Shown here in pieces: positions 27,420 to 35,457 of a DNA stretch of 64,000 bases. The position numbers and the translations under genes are program-made. This DNA comes from Bradyrhizobium sp. 132. GTDB taxonomy: Bacteria; Pseudomonadota; Alphaproteobacteria; Rhizobiales; Xanthobacteraceae. The stretch is taken from contig NZ_JADPKY010000132.1 in assembly GCF_023074185.1 (NCBI RefSeq), forward strand, positions 424,626-488,625. Direction: 5' to 3'. Within the stretch, counting starts at the first letter, position 1. Each line of letters begins with the position of its first letter. The notes beneath the pieces were generated by a model. That model saw only the letters and a program-made list of their open reading frames with translations, was not told the DNA's origin and made no database searches.

Positions 27420-28599
27420 GGCTGATCCCTGGCTGACCATTATCGGTATCGGCGAAGATGGCCTTGCCGGGCTGTCCGAAGCAAGCCGAAAGGCGCTTGC
27501 CAATGCTGAAACCGTCTTCGGCGGGGAACGGCACCTCGCGCTTGCCGGTGTGACCAGCCGGGGTCGCCCATGGCCCGTGCCGTTCGATGCAGATGTCGTG
27601 CTGAGCCGCCGCGGCCGCCCGACGGCGGTGCTCGCCTCCGGCGATCCGTTCTGGTACGGCGCTGGCGCGGGCCTTGCCGAGAAGCTCGATGCCGGCGAGT
27701 GGATTGCGCATTCCGCGCCGTCGACCTTCTCGCTAGCCGCCGCGCGACTAGGCTGGCGCCTCGAAGCAATTGCCTGTCTCGGTCTCCACGCCGCACCATT
27801 CGAGCGTCTCGTGCCGCATCTGGCGCGAGGTGCGCGCATTATTTGTCTCGTACGCGACGGCAAGGCGGCCGGCGATCTCGCGAAATGGCTGACGGCGCGC
27901 GGTTGGGGTGCCTCGTCATTCTGGACGCTCGCCGCGCTCGGCGGACCGCGCGAAAGTATCAACGAGCATCGCGCCGATAGCTTTGCGGGTGATCTTGCCG
28001 AGAGCCTGGTTGCAGTGGCCGTTGAGGCGGCGGGCATGCAGGGCCTTCCTCGCAGCTCGGGACTATCAGACGATTTCTTCGTCCATGACGGCCAGATCAC
28101 CAAGCATCCGGTCCGTGCGCTCGCGCTTTCGGCGCTGGCGCCGCGTCCCGGTGACCGGCTGTGGGACATCGGCGCCGGTTCGGGCTCGATCTCGGTTGAG
28201 TGGGCGCTGTGCGGCGGTACGGTGATCGCGATCGAGGCGCGCGAGGATCGTGCCGCGAACATTCGCAACAATGCTGCGGCGTTCGGGTTGGCACATCGGA
28301 TCACAGTCATCACGGGAAAGGCGCCCGAAGCTCTGGTTGCGCTGGAAGTGCCGGATGCCGTCTTCATCGGTGGCGGTCTCGACGTCGCGATGTTCGACGC
28401 CGCCTGGTCGCGCCTCGCGCCCGGAACGCGACTCGTTGCGCATGCGGTGACGCTGGAGACGGAAGCGCTGCTCGGTGAGCTGCACCAGCGCCATGGTGGC
28501 GACTTGATGCGGGTCGAGATCGCACATGCCGCTCCGCTCGGCCGCTACCGGTCCTGGGAAGCGGCGCGGCCGGTGGTGCAATGGAGTGCGGTCCGATGA
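27418..28599 (+). CDS. cobL: Precorrin-6Y C5,15-methyltransferase (decarboxylating) CobL
   Basis: A 393-residue fusion. The N-terminal tetrapyrrole methylase (about 1-205, CbiE-like, with I-G-I-G-E-D-G and A-S-G-D-P-F-W-Y-G) is followed by a Rossmann-type SAM methyltransferase/decarboxylase (about 215-393, CbiT-like) with the SAM motif D-I-G-A-G-S-G-S-I at 250-258. It methylates C-5 and C-15 and decarboxylates the C-12 acetate. The chosen ATG fits homologue length, but no strong ribosome site precedes it, as the sequence upstream is the 5' end of cobK. Ends with an ATGA overlap to cobE. Confidence 0.94.
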   Translation: MADPWLTIIGIGEDGLAGLSEASRKALANAETVFGGERHLALAGVTSRGRPWPVPFDADVVLSRRGRPTAVLASGDPFWYGAGAGLAEKLDAGEWIAHSAPSTFSLAAARLGWRLEAIACLGLHAAPFERLVPHLARGARIICLVRDGKAAGDLAKWLTARGWGASSFWTLAALGGPRESINEHRADSFAGDLAESLVAVAVEAAGMQGLPRSSGLSDDFFVHDGQITKHPVRALALSALAPRPGDRLWDIGAGSGSISVEWALCGGTVIAIEAREDRAANIRNNAAAFGLAHRITVITGKAPEALVALEVPDAVFIGGGLDVAMFDAAWSRLAPGTRLVAHAVTLETEALLGELHQRHGGDLMRVEIAHAAPLGRYRSWEAARPVVQWSAVR

Positions 28600-28964
28600 A
28601 GGTCGCCGGGCTCGGATTCAAGCGGGGCGTCACGCTGGCTTCGTTGCGCGAGGCGCTTCTGGCGGCCGGTGGTGCCGAGGGCCTCGCAGCGGTGGCGACT
28701 GTCAGCGACAAGGCCGACGCGGAGGTGCTGAAGCAGCTCGCGCATGAATGCGGCGTGCCGATCAAGGCGATCGCCGCCGAAATGCTGGCCGGCATCGATA
28801 CGCCGACACAGTCAGAACTCGTCGCAGAAAAGTTCGGGACGGGATCGGTCGCCGAGGCCGCAGCGCTCGTGGCAGCTGGACCTCGCGCGCGACTGATCGC
28901 GACGCGGGTGGTCTCGCAGGATCGCACCGCGACCGCGGCGATCGCGGAAGGAGACGGCGCATGA
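28596..28964 (+). CDS. cobE: CobE / CbiG C-terminal-domain protein
   Basis: A 122-residue protein matching the C-terminal domain of CbiG (cobalamin biosynthesis protein CobE). It shows G-x-G-F-K-R-G at residues 5-11 and the family's I-A-A-E-M-L and V-A-E-A-A-A-L segments. In the anaerobic pathway CbiG opens the cobalt-precorrin-5A lactone. In the aerobic pathway CobE is required, but to my knowledge its reaction is not settled. ATG 28596 (ATGA overlap with cobL, GGAG upstream) is preferred to the in-frame ATG at 28581. Overlaps cobM by ATGA. Confidence 0.88.
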   Translation: MKVAGLGFKRGVTLASLREALLAAGGAEGLAAVATVSDKADAEVLKQLAHECGVPIKAIAAEMLAGIDTPTQSELVAEKFGTGSVAEAAALVAAGPRARLIATRVVSQDRTATAAIAEGDGA

Positions 28965-29743
28965 CGGTGCATTTCATCGGCGCCGGACCGGGCGCTCCCG
29001 ATTTGCTGACACTGCGCGGCCGCGATCTGATCGCCACGTGCCCGGTCTGCCTCTATGCCGGCTCGCTGGTGCCGGAGGGCGTGCTGGCGCATTGCCCGCC
29101 CGGCGCGCGCATCGTCAACACCGCGCCGCTGTCGCTCGACGAGATCGTCGCGGAGATCGCTGCCGCGCATGCTGACGGCAAAGACATCGCGCGGCTGCAT
29201 TCGGGCGACCTCTCGATCTGGTCGGCGATGGGTGAGCAGCTCCGCCGCCTGCGCGCGCTCGGCATTCCCTACACCGTCACGCCCGGCGTGCCGTCCTTCT
29301 CGGCCGCCGCAGCCGCATTGGAGGCCGAGCTGACGCTGCCCGGCCTTGCCCAGACCGTGGTGCTGACGCGCACGCCGGGCCGTGCCAGTGCAATGCCCGA
29401 AGGCGAGAAGCTCGCCGCCTTCGCCGCCACCGGCGCGGTGCTCGCGATCCATTTGTCGATCCATTTGCTCGACAAGATTGTCGCCGAGCTGACGCCGCAT
29501 TACGGCGCGGATTGCCCGGTCGCGATCGTCTGGCGTGCGAGCTGGCCCGACCAGCGCATCGTCCGCGCCACGTTGGCAACGCTCGACGCCGCTGTCGGCG
29601 GCGAGATGGAGCGCACCGCATTGATCCTGGTCGGCAAGACGCTGGGCTCGGCGGATTTTTCCGAGAGCCGTCTCTATGCCGCCGATTATGACCGCCGCTA
29701 TCGCCCCGTGGGCGCAGAGCCGCGTTTTCCGGAGGTGTCGTGA
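28961..29743 (+). CDS. cobM: Precorrin-4 C11-methyltransferase CobM
   Basis: A 260-residue tetrapyrrole methylase. G-A-G-P-G-A-P-D-L-L-T at the N-terminus, L-H-S-G-D-L-S-I-W-S-A and V-T-P-G-V-P-S are family hallmarks. It methylates C-11 of precorrin-4. A good AAGGAGA ribosome site precedes the start, which overlaps the cobE stop. Confidence 0.94.
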   Translation: MTVHFIGAGPGAPDLLTLRGRDLIATCPVCLYAGSLVPEGVLAHCPPGARIVNTAPLSLDEIVAEIAAAHADGKDIARLHSGDLSIWSAMGEQLRRLRALGIPYTVTPGVPSFSAAAAALEAELTLPGLAQTVVLTRTPGRASAMPEGEKLAAFAATGAVLAIHLSIHLLDKIVAELTPHYGADCPVAIVWRASWPDQRIVRATLATLDAAVGGEMERTALILVGKTLGSADFSESRLYAADYDRRYRPVGAEPRFPEVS

Positions 29744-31053
29744 TGGCGGCAGGGCTCGTCATCTCCGCGCCGGCCTCGGGCGTCGGCAAGACGACGCTGA
29801 CGCTGGCGCTCGCTCGCGCTTGGCGCAATAGCGGATTGCGGGTGCAGTGCTTCAAGAGCGGGCCTGACTATATCGACCCTGCGTTTCATGCGGCCGCTAC
29901 GGGACGCGCCTCCGTCAATGTCGACAGCTGGGCGATGGATCGCGGGACGATCTCGCATCTCGTCAGCCGCGGCACTGACGCCGATGTCGTGCTGGCCGAA
30001 GGCTCGATGGGCCTGTTCGACGGCGTCGCCGCGCGGGGCGTCTGCGGTACCGGGGCGACCGCCGACATTGCAGAGATGCTGGACTGGCCGGTGCTGCTGG
30101 TGATCGATCCCTCGGGACAGGCACAGACGGCGGCAGCCATCGCCGCAGGCCTTCGCGACTATCGTCCCGGCGTGCGCCTTGCAGGCGTCGTGCTCAATCG
30201 CGTTGCCAGCCCGCGCCATGAAGCCCTCGTGCGGCGTGCGCTGCTGGATGCCGGCATTGCCGTGTTCGGCGCGCTGCCGCGCCATGCCGAGATCAGCCTG
30301 CCGAAGCGGCATCTCGGACTGGTGCAGGCCGAGGAGCAAGCGGAGATCGGCAAGTTGATCGACGAGGCCGCCCGCTTCGTCGCCGAGCATGTCGATCTCG
30401 ATGCGGTGCTGCAATCGGCTGCCAGCTGGTCGCCGCAACCTGCCGCAAGCGGCGTGAACGCGACGCCGCCCGGCCAGCGCATTGCGCTTGCCCGTGACGC
30501 TGCGTTCTCCTTCGTCTATCCGCATATGCTGGAAGCGTGGCGCGCGGCGGGTGCGGAGATATCGACATTCTCGCCGCTGGCTGACGAAGGTCCTGATCCG
30601 GGCGCCGATGTGTGCTGGCTGCCCGGCGGTTATCCCGAGCTCCAAGCCGGGAAGATCGCGGCCAATGCGCGCTTCCGCAGCGGATTACGCGCCTTCGCAG
30701 CGACGCGGCCGGTGCACGGCGAATGCGGAGGCTATATGGTGCTGGGTACCGCTTTGACCGACGCCGACGGTATCCGCCACGAGATGACGGGCTTGCTCGG
30801 CCTGGAGACGAGCTTTGCCAAACGCCGCATGCATCTGGGCTATCGCTTGGCCGAACTCACAGCGCCGATGCCGGGTCATCAGGCGGGTGCACGCCTGCGT
30901 GGCCATGAATTCCACTATTCGACGATCCTCGCGCAGCCCGACACGCCGCTAGCGGTCGTGCACGACGCGACAGGTGCGGTCATCATCGAGACCGGCTCGC
31001 GGCGGGGACAAGCCACCGGCACGTTCTTTCATCTGATCGCGGAGGACCGGTGA
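29743..31053 (+). CDS. cobB: Hydrogenobyrinic acid a,c-diamide synthase CobB
   Basis: A 436-residue glutamine amidotransferase that amidates the a and c side chains. The ATP-binding N-terminal domain opens with A-S-G-V-G-K-T-T at residues 11-18 and includes F-K-S-G-P-D-Y-I-D-P. The C-terminal glutaminase domain has the catalytic cysteine C328 in G-E-C-G-G-Y-M-V-L-G. I chose the ATG at 29743 (GGAGG seven bases upstream, TGATG with cobM); a GTG one codon earlier sits too close to the ribosome site. Coupled to cobA by GTGA. Confidence 0.94.
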   Translation: MAAGLVISAPASGVGKTTLTLALARAWRNSGLRVQCFKSGPDYIDPAFHAAATGRASVNVDSWAMDRGTISHLVSRGTDADVVLAEGSMGLFDGVAARGVCGTGATADIAEMLDWPVLLVIDPSGQAQTAAAIAAGLRDYRPGVRLAGVVLNRVASPRHEALVRRALLDAGIAVFGALPRHAEISLPKRHLGLVQAEEQAEIGKLIDEAARFVAEHVDLDAVLQSAASWSPQPAASGVNATPPGQRIALARDAAFSFVYPHMLEAWRAAGAEISTFSPLADEGPDPGADVCWLPGGYPELQAGKIAANARFRSGLRAFAATRPVHGECGGYMVLGTALTDADGIRHEMTGLLGLETSFAKRRMHLGYRLAELTAPMPGHQAGARLRGHEFHYSTILAQPDTPLAVVHDATGAVIIETGSRRGQATGTFFHLIAEDR

Positions 31054-31781
31054 GCGGTTTTGTCTCCTTCGTCTCCGCCGGCCCCGGCGATCCCGAGCTC
31101 CTCACGCTCAAGGGTGCCGCGCGGCTGCGCGAGGCCGACGTCGTGCTCTATGATGATCTTGCTTCGGGCGCGATCCTCGATCTGGCCCGTCCCGGCGCCA
31201 ATCTCGTCGCGGTGGGAAAGCGGGCAAGGCGGCCTTCGACCAAGCAGCACCACGTTAACCGCCTCCTGGTCGACTACGCCGCAACCGGTGTGCGCGTGGT
31301 TCGCCTGAAGTCGGGCGATGCCGGTATCTTCGGCCGGCTCGAGGAGGAGCTCGAGACGCTCCGCGAAGCGGGCATCGGCTATGAGATCATTCCGGGCGTC
31401 ACCACGGCCTGCGTCGCTGCGGCCCAGGCCGGGATTCCCCTGACCCGGCGCTATACCTCGCGCCGGGTGCAGTTCATCACCGGCGCGGACGTCACGGGCG
31501 AGCTGCCGCCAGACCTCAACTGGGCGGCGCTGGCGGATCCGGAGGCGACGACCGTGGTCTATATGGGCCGCCGCACGTTTCCGGCGCTTGTCGCAAAATT
31601 GATAGGGCATGGGCTCTCCCCAACCACGCCGGCCTTGTTCGCCGAATCCCTCGGCCGTCCCGATGAACGATTGGTCCGCACCACCATTTCGGAGCTTGGC
31701 GAGCAGCTTGCCCGGGGCGGGGCGGCCTCCACGGCGGCCGTGATCCTGTTCGGCGCGCTGGCGGGGGATTATAGGTCATGA
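31050..31781 (+). CDS. cobA: Uroporphyrinogen-III C-methyltransferase (SUMT) CobA
   Basis: A 243-residue SUMT that methylates uroporphyrinogen III at C-2 and C-7 to give precorrin-2, the committed step of the pathway. S-A-G-P-G-D-P-E-L-L-T-L-K-G at the N-terminus, V-L-Y-D-D-L, R-L-K-S-G-D-A-G-I-F-G-R and V-V-Y-M-G are classic motifs. It has no siroheme dehydrogenase domain, so it is not CysG. The GTG start overlaps the cobB stop, with GGAGGA at 31041-31046. It is the last gene of the riboswitch-led operon. Confidence 0.94.
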   Translation: MSGFVSFVSAGPGDPELLTLKGAARLREADVVLYDDLASGAILDLARPGANLVAVGKRARRPSTKQHHVNRLLVDYAATGVRVVRLKSGDAGIFGRLEEELETLREAGIGYEIIPGVTTACVAAAQAGIPLTRRYTSRRVQFITGADVTGELPPDLNWAALADPEATTVVYMGRRTFPALVAKLIGHGLSPTTPALFAESLGRPDERLVRTTISELGEQLARGGAASTAAVILFGALAGDYRS

Positions 31782-31804
31782 CGGGCTCGGCCGCCCTTCG
31801 CCCC

Positions 31805-31833
31805 TTGACGCCCGGCTTGCGAAAGGGGCACAC
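31805..31833 (+). promoter_or_regulatory. Possible promoter upstream of second cobalamin riboswitch
   Basis: TTGACG at 31805-31810 lies at a distance that would start transcription near 31840, just before the riboswitch. The corresponding -10 (about 31828-31833, GCACAC) is very poor. The -35 sits in the loop of an inverted repeat, CCCCTT (31801-31806) and AAGGGG (31823-31828). Weak support; transcription could also read through from cobA. Confidence 0.25.
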
Positions 31834-31843
31834 AGGAGACGCA

Positions 31844-32036
31844 TGGTGCTCGACGCGGCGCAAAGCGCCGGAGCATAATCGGGAATGGGGATGGGCGGAC
31901 CCAGTTGCGGCGCCCAAAACCCCAGCCGCCCCCGCGACTGTAAGCGGTGAGGGACTTCGATCAGCCACTGGGCCGCAGGGTTCGGGAAGGCCGGAGACTC
32001 CCAGTGAACCGCGAGCCAGGAGACCGGCCCTGCACG
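31844..32036 (+). ncRNA. Cobalamin riboswitch upstream of cbiM-cobF-cobT
   Basis: Aptamer blocks in order: TCGGGAATGGGG (31879-31890), CCAGCCGCCCCCGCGACTGTAAGCGG (31922-31947), GCCACTGGG (31963-31971), TTCGGGAAGGCC (31981-31992) and the B12 box GCGAGCCAGGAGACCGGCC (32011-32029). GTGC at 31846-31849 (start of P1) can pair with GCAC at 32032-32035. The box reads ACCGGCC where the other two riboswitches here have ACCTGCC. An open reading frame of 100 codons runs through this region and even overlaps cobA by ATGA, but its sequence is simply the riboswitch. Confidence 0.92.
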
Positions 32037-32049
32037 TTTTTAGGCCACG

Positions 32050-32067
32050 GCCGTCGGGTGTGACGGC
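32050..32067 (+). promoter_or_regulatory. Hairpin between riboswitch 2 and the cbiM ribosome site
   Basis: GCCGTC (32050-32055), a six-base loop, then GACGGC (32062-32067) form a perfect 6-base stem ending three bases before the AAGGA ribosome site (32071-32075) of the permease gene. It may be part of the expression platform, but I find no complement that directly covers this ribosome site and no U-tract. Confidence 0.4.
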
Positions 32068-32083
32068 AAGAAGGATCTGAGCC

Positions 32084-32761
32084 ATGCATATCGAACCCGG
32101 ACTAGTCTCGGACGCCAAGCTCGTGTTGAGTTACGCAACCGGCATCGCCGTCGGCGGCGTTGCGTTGAAGCTCGCGGTCGAGACCGTGCGCGAGCAGGGT
32201 ATCACGTCGTTCGCGGCGCGCACGCTCGCCACCACGGGCCTCGTGTTCGTCTTCTTCGAGATCCTGCCGCACTTCCCGGTCGGCGTGTCCGAAGTGCACT
32301 TCATCCTCGGCTCGACCCTGTTCCTGCTGTTCGGTGCTGCGCCAGCGGCCTTTGGCCTCGCGTTCGGCCTGCTGTTCCAGGGCATCTTCTTCGAGCCGCC
32401 CGACCTGCCGCAATATGGCATGAACGTCACCACGCTCCTGGTGCCGCTGTTCGCGATCCAGGCGATCGCCACGCGGATCATTTCGCGCAACACCGCCTAT
32501 GTCGATCTGAAGTACCGCCAGGCACTGGCGCTTTCGACGACGTATCAGTTCGGCGTCATCGCCTGGGTGGCGTTCTGGGCGCTCTATGGCTCCGGCTTCG
32601 GCGCGACCAACCTCGCCAACATCGCGACGTTCGCGGCGTCCTACGCGCTGGTCATCGTGATCGAGCCGCTCGCCGATCTCGGCGTGCTGGCGCTGGCAAA
32701 GTCGTTGCGCGGCGTCACCGCGCCCGGCCTCGTCACCCCGCGTTTGCATAGCGCGGCCTGA
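32084..32761 (+). CDS. cbiM: CbiM-type energy-coupling-factor permease (cobalt substrate-binding component)
   Basis: A 225-residue inner-membrane protein starting M-H-I-E-P-G. CbiM/NikM proteins start with M-H-I, and the N-terminal amine and histidine bind the metal. About six or seven hydrophobic segments follow. It sits directly under a cobalamin riboswitch with AAGGA seven bases before the stated ATG, so it most likely imports Co(II). No CbiN, CbiQ or CbiO gene is adjacent. It would therefore act alone or share an ECF module encoded elsewhere. A perfect hairpin separates it from cobF. Confidence 0.85.
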   Translation: MHIEPGLVSDAKLVLSYATGIAVGGVALKLAVETVREQGITSFAARTLATTGLVFVFFEILPHFPVGVSEVHFILGSTLFLLFGAAPAAFGLAFGLLFQGIFFEPPDLPQYGMNVTTLLVPLFAIQAIATRIISRNTAYVDLKYRQALALSTTYQFGVIAWVAFWALYGSGFGATNLANIATFAASYALVIVIEPLADLGVLALAKSLRGVTAPGLVTPRLHSAA

Positions 32762-32774
32762 GAGACAAGCGAAT

Positions 32775-32795
32775 GGGCGGCCGTCATGGCCGCCC
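32775..32795 (+). terminator. Hairpin between cbiM and cobF
   Basis: GGGCGGCC (32775-32782), loop GTCAT, GGCCGCCC (32788-32795): a perfect 8-base GC-rich stem 13 bases after the cbiM stop, followed only by TT. It could be a partial terminator or an RNA-stabilising element that lowers cobF-cobT expression relative to cbiM. Confidence 0.45.
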
Positions 32796-32807
32796 TTCGC
32801 AGCCTCG

Positions 32808-33557
32808 ATGTTCACGCTCTCCCTGATAGGCATCGGTCCCGGCAATCCCGAGCAGCTGACGCGCGCCGCGATCGCTGCGATCAACGCGGCCGATCTCGTC
32901 CTGATCCCCCGCAAGGGGACCGCAAAATTCGATCTCGCCGATCTCAGGCGGACGATCTGCGCGGATGTGCTCACCAGCGACACGACGCGCATCGCCGAGT
33001 TCGATCTTCCCGTGCGCGATGCGGCTGAAGCGGACTACCGCAAGGGCGTGGACGATTGGCACGATGCCGTGGCCGAGACCTGGTCGCAGGCCATCGCAGA
33101 TCATCTCGAAGCTGACGGCAAGGTCGCGCTGCTGATCTGGGGCGATCCATCGCTTTATGATTCTTCGCTGCGCATTGCGCGGCGGCTCAATCCCTTGCCT
33201 GAGATCGAGGTCGTGCCCGGCATCACCTCGATCCAGGCGCTGTGCGCGGCGCATGCGCTACCGCTCAATGATATCGGCGAGCCATTCCTGGTGACGACGG
33301 GCCGCCGCTTGCGCGATGGCGGCTGGCCGCAAGGTGTCGATACCGTGGTGGTGATGCTCGACGGCGGCACGGCGTTCCAGTCGCTCGATCCGGAAGGGCT
33401 TCACATCTGGTGGGGCGCCTATCTCGGCATGCCGGATCAGGTCATCATGTCCGGCGTGCTGGCCGAGATCGGCCCGCGTATCGTCGCCGTGCGGCAAGAG
33501 GCGCGCGAGCGGCATGGCTGGATCATGGACAGTTACATCCTCAAGCGCAGGCCGTAA
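32808..33557 (+). CDS. cobF: Precorrin-6A synthase (deacetylating; C1-methyltransferase) CobF
   Basis: A 249-residue tetrapyrrole methylase that methylates C-1 of precorrin-5 and releases the extruded acetyl group. I-G-I-G-P-G-N-P-E-Q-L-T at the N-terminus, L-I-W-G-D-P-S-L-Y-D-S and V-V-P-G-I-T-S are present, and the C-terminus is CobF-like (G-W-I-M-D-S-Y). Located 46 bases after cbiM, beyond a hairpin, and 15 bases before cobT, outside the main cob operon but within the second riboswitch unit. Confidence 0.92.
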   Translation: MFTLSLIGIGPGNPEQLTRAAIAAINAADLVLIPRKGTAKFDLADLRRTICADVLTSDTTRIAEFDLPVRDAAEADYRKGVDDWHDAVAETWSQAIADHLEADGKVALLIWGDPSLYDSSLRIARRLNPLPEIEVVPGITSIQALCAAHALPLNDIGEPFLVTTGRRLRDGGWPQGVDTVVVMLDGGTAFQSLDPEGLHIWWGAYLGMPDQVIMSGVLAEIGPRIVAVRQEARERHGWIMDSYILKRRP

Positions 33558-33572
33558 GGCAAGCGAGGCAAC

Positions 33573-34625
33573 ATGCTCCCCGAATGGGTCTACCAACAGT
33601 GCCCCGATATTTCGGCAGTCCATCGCGAGGCGGCGGTCGCGCGGCAGGCGCAATTGACGAAACCGGCCGGCGCGCTCGGACGGCTCGAGCAGCTCGCGAT
33701 CGAGCTTGCGGGCCTGCAAGCAACTGAGCAGCCGCGCGCGGCGCGGGTGCCGATCATCATCTTCGCCGGCGATCACGGCATTGTCGCGCAGGGCGTCTCG
33801 GCCTATCCGCAACAAGTGACCATCGCGATGCTGGCGAATTTTGCCTCCGGCGGCGCCGCGATCTCGGTGCTTGCGCGTGAACTGGGATCAAACCTGGAGG
33901 TCGTCGACGCCGGCACGCTGGCGCAGCAGGAGATGGCGGGAATCGTTACCGACAAGCCGCGTAGCGGCACGCGGGATTTCAGCGTCGAAGCTGCGCTCAC
34001 CCCCGCGGAGCTGGCGTTTGCCTTCGAAGCCGGTCAGCGCGCAGTTGCTCGCGCCGCGGCCAGCAAGCCCGATCTTCTGATCTTCGGTGAGATGGGCATC
34101 GGCAATACCACGACATCGGCGGCGATTGCGGCGAGCCTGCTCGGCATGGGTGCCGAGGAGATCGCGGGCAGCGGAACCGGCGTCGACGCGGCCGGCCGTG
34201 CGCACAAGGCGCGGGTGATCAACGCTGCGATTGCACACCATGGCGTTGCGGGCGCTTCGCCCGAGAAAATCTTGTGCGCCGTCGGCGGCCTCGAAATCGC
34301 AGCCATCTGCGGCGCCATCATTGCGGCTGCGCAGCGCCGCATCCCTGTGCTGCTCGATGGCTTCATCGTGTCGGTGGCGGCGCTGGCGGCGACGCGGCTC
34401 AACCCCTCTTGCCAGCCATTCTTGTTGTCATCGCATCAATCGGCGGAGCAGGGGCACCGGCTGGTGCTGCGCGCGCTGAACGTGCAACCGCTGATCAGCC
34501 TCGATCTCAGGCTCGGCGAAGGATCGGGCGGGGCCATCGCGCTGCCATTGGTGCGATCCGCCTGTGCTCTCCACAACGGCATGGCGACCTTTGCGCAGGC
34601 CAATGTGCCGGATCGTCCGGCCTGA
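33573..34625 (+). CDS. cobT: Nicotinate-nucleotide--dimethylbenzimidazole phosphoribosyltransferase CobT (CobU in Pseudomonas naming)
   Basis: A 350-residue enzyme that makes alpha-ribazole phosphate from nicotinate mononucleotide and the base produced by BluB. The catalytic glutamate is E316 in R-L-G-E-G-S-G-G, matching E317 of Salmonella CobT as I recall it. F-A-G-D-H-G (65-70), G-E-M-G-I-G-N-T-T-T (172-181) and G-S-G-T-G-V-D (199-205) are all present. GAGG lies five bases upstream of the ATG. Its TGA is immediately adjacent to the stop of the convergent phosphatase gene. Confidence 0.95.
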   Translation: MLPEWVYQQCPDISAVHREAAVARQAQLTKPAGALGRLEQLAIELAGLQATEQPRAARVPIIIFAGDHGIVAQGVSAYPQQVTIAMLANFASGGAAISVLARELGSNLEVVDAGTLAQQEMAGIVTDKPRSGTRDFSVEAALTPAELAFAFEAGQRAVARAAASKPDLLIFGEMGIGNTTTSAAIAASLLGMGAEEIAGSGTGVDAAGRAHKARVINAAIAHHGVAGASPEKILCAVGGLEIAAICGAIIAAAQRRIPVLLDGFIVSVAALAATRLNPSCQPFLLSSHQSAEQGHRLVLRALNVQPLISLDLRLGEGSGGAIALPLVRSACALHNGMATFAQANVPDRPA

Positions 34626-35198
34626 TCAAAGCATCCGCTGGTTGACGGAGACGACGCGCCAGCCGGTCGTGAGCCGGTCGATCCGGGTCAGCGACAGCGG
34701 ATCGATGACGAAGCGCAGGGCCGCTTGAGGCGTCAGATCCAGCGCGATGCACAGCGCCGCGCGGATGGTGCCGGAATGCACGACGAGCGTGGCCGATCCG
34801 GCTCCGATCCGCGAGAGCCCCAGCCGGACGCGCGTGACCTGATCCTCAAAGCTTTCGCCGCCTGGCGGCCGTCCGCGCCCTGGATCGTTCCAGAACTGCG
34901 CATAGGAGTCTCCTCCGGTCGCTGCGAGATCTTCATGCCGACGACCGGTCCAGGCACCGAAATCCTGCTCGCTGAATTCGCCCACCAACTCGGGTTCTAG
35001 CCCCAGCGCGCGGGCCGTCTCGACGGTGCGCCGCGACGGGCTCGCAAAGCTCGTGGCGTTCTGCGGCAGACGCTGCCGCAGCGCCTCCAACTGCGCGCGA
35101 TCGCCGAGATCGGCCGGCGCATCGGCTGCATGGATCGTCCCGGCGATCCCGTCGACGGGCGCATGCCGCATCAGCCAGAGGAAGGTCTCGCCTTCCAT
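34626..35198 (-). CDS. Histidine phosphatase family protein, probable alpha-ribazole phosphatase
   Basis: A 190-residue phosphoglycerate-mutase-like phosphatase. The phosphorylated histidine is H12 in L-M-R-H-A-P, with R56 in S-P-S-R-R-T and H141 in V-V-H-S-G-T-I-R completing the pocket. From position next to cobT it most likely removes the phosphate from alpha-ribazole phosphate or adenosylcobalamin phosphate (Salmonella CobC role), but the family has many substrates. The ATG at 35198 has GGAGA seven bases upstream; the longer frame reads into the riboswitch promoter region. It faces away from the third riboswitch. Confidence 0.8.
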   Translation of the reverse strand: MEGETFLWLMRHAPVDGIAGTIHAADAPADLGDRAQLEALRQRLPQNATSFASPSRRTVETARALGLEPELVGEFSEQDFGAWTGRRHEDLAATGGDSYAQFWNDPGRGRPPGGESFEDQVTRVRLGLSRIGAGSATLVVHSGTIRAALCIALDLTPQAALRFVIDPLSLTRIDRLTTGWRVVSVNQRML

Positions 35199-35248
35199 GC
35201 TTATCTCCAAGGAAGTTGGTCGTTGTGGCAATAACGCCTGCTGGCACA

Positions 35249-35277
35249 TTGACTCTGTCTGGATCGTAATCCTAGAT
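35249..35277 (+). promoter_or_regulatory. Sigma-70-like promoter of the B12-riboswitch TonB receptor transcript
   Basis: TTGACT at 35249-35254, a 17-base spacer, then CTAGAT at 35272-35277. Transcription would start near 35284, exactly where the riboswitch P1 helix begins. Both hexamers are reasonable and the agreement with the riboswitch start strengthens the call. Confidence 0.6.
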
Positions 35278-35282
35278 GCTCG

Positions 35283-35457
35283 TGACGGTTTCCCCGAGAG
35301 GGGATGAAAAGGGAATGCGGTGCGGGGACTTTGTCCCCAATGCCGTGGCTGCCCCCGCAACTGTAAGCGGCGAATCTTGCGTCACGAGCCACTGGGTATC
35401 TCGGTCCCGGGAAGGCGATGCAAGGTAGTGACCCGCGAGCCAGGAGACCTGCCGTCA
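35283..35457 (+). ncRNA. Cobalamin riboswitch upstream of TonB-dependent receptor
   Basis: Aptamer blocks: AAAAGGGAATGCGGTGCGGGG (35307-35327), GGCTGCCCCCGCAACTGTAAGCGG (35347-35370), GAGCCACTGGG (35386-35396), CCCGGGAAGGCGATG (35406-35420) and a consensus B12 box GCGAGCCAGGAGACCTGCC (35435-35453). TGACGG at 35283-35288 pairs with CCGTCA at 35452-35457 as P1. It should repress the TonB receptor when cobalamin is sufficient. Confidence 0.95.

Noticed and set aside
31778..32080. 100-codon plus-strand frame overlapping the cobA stop by ATGA
   Set aside because: The sequence is the second cobalamin riboswitch; the translation has no protein character.
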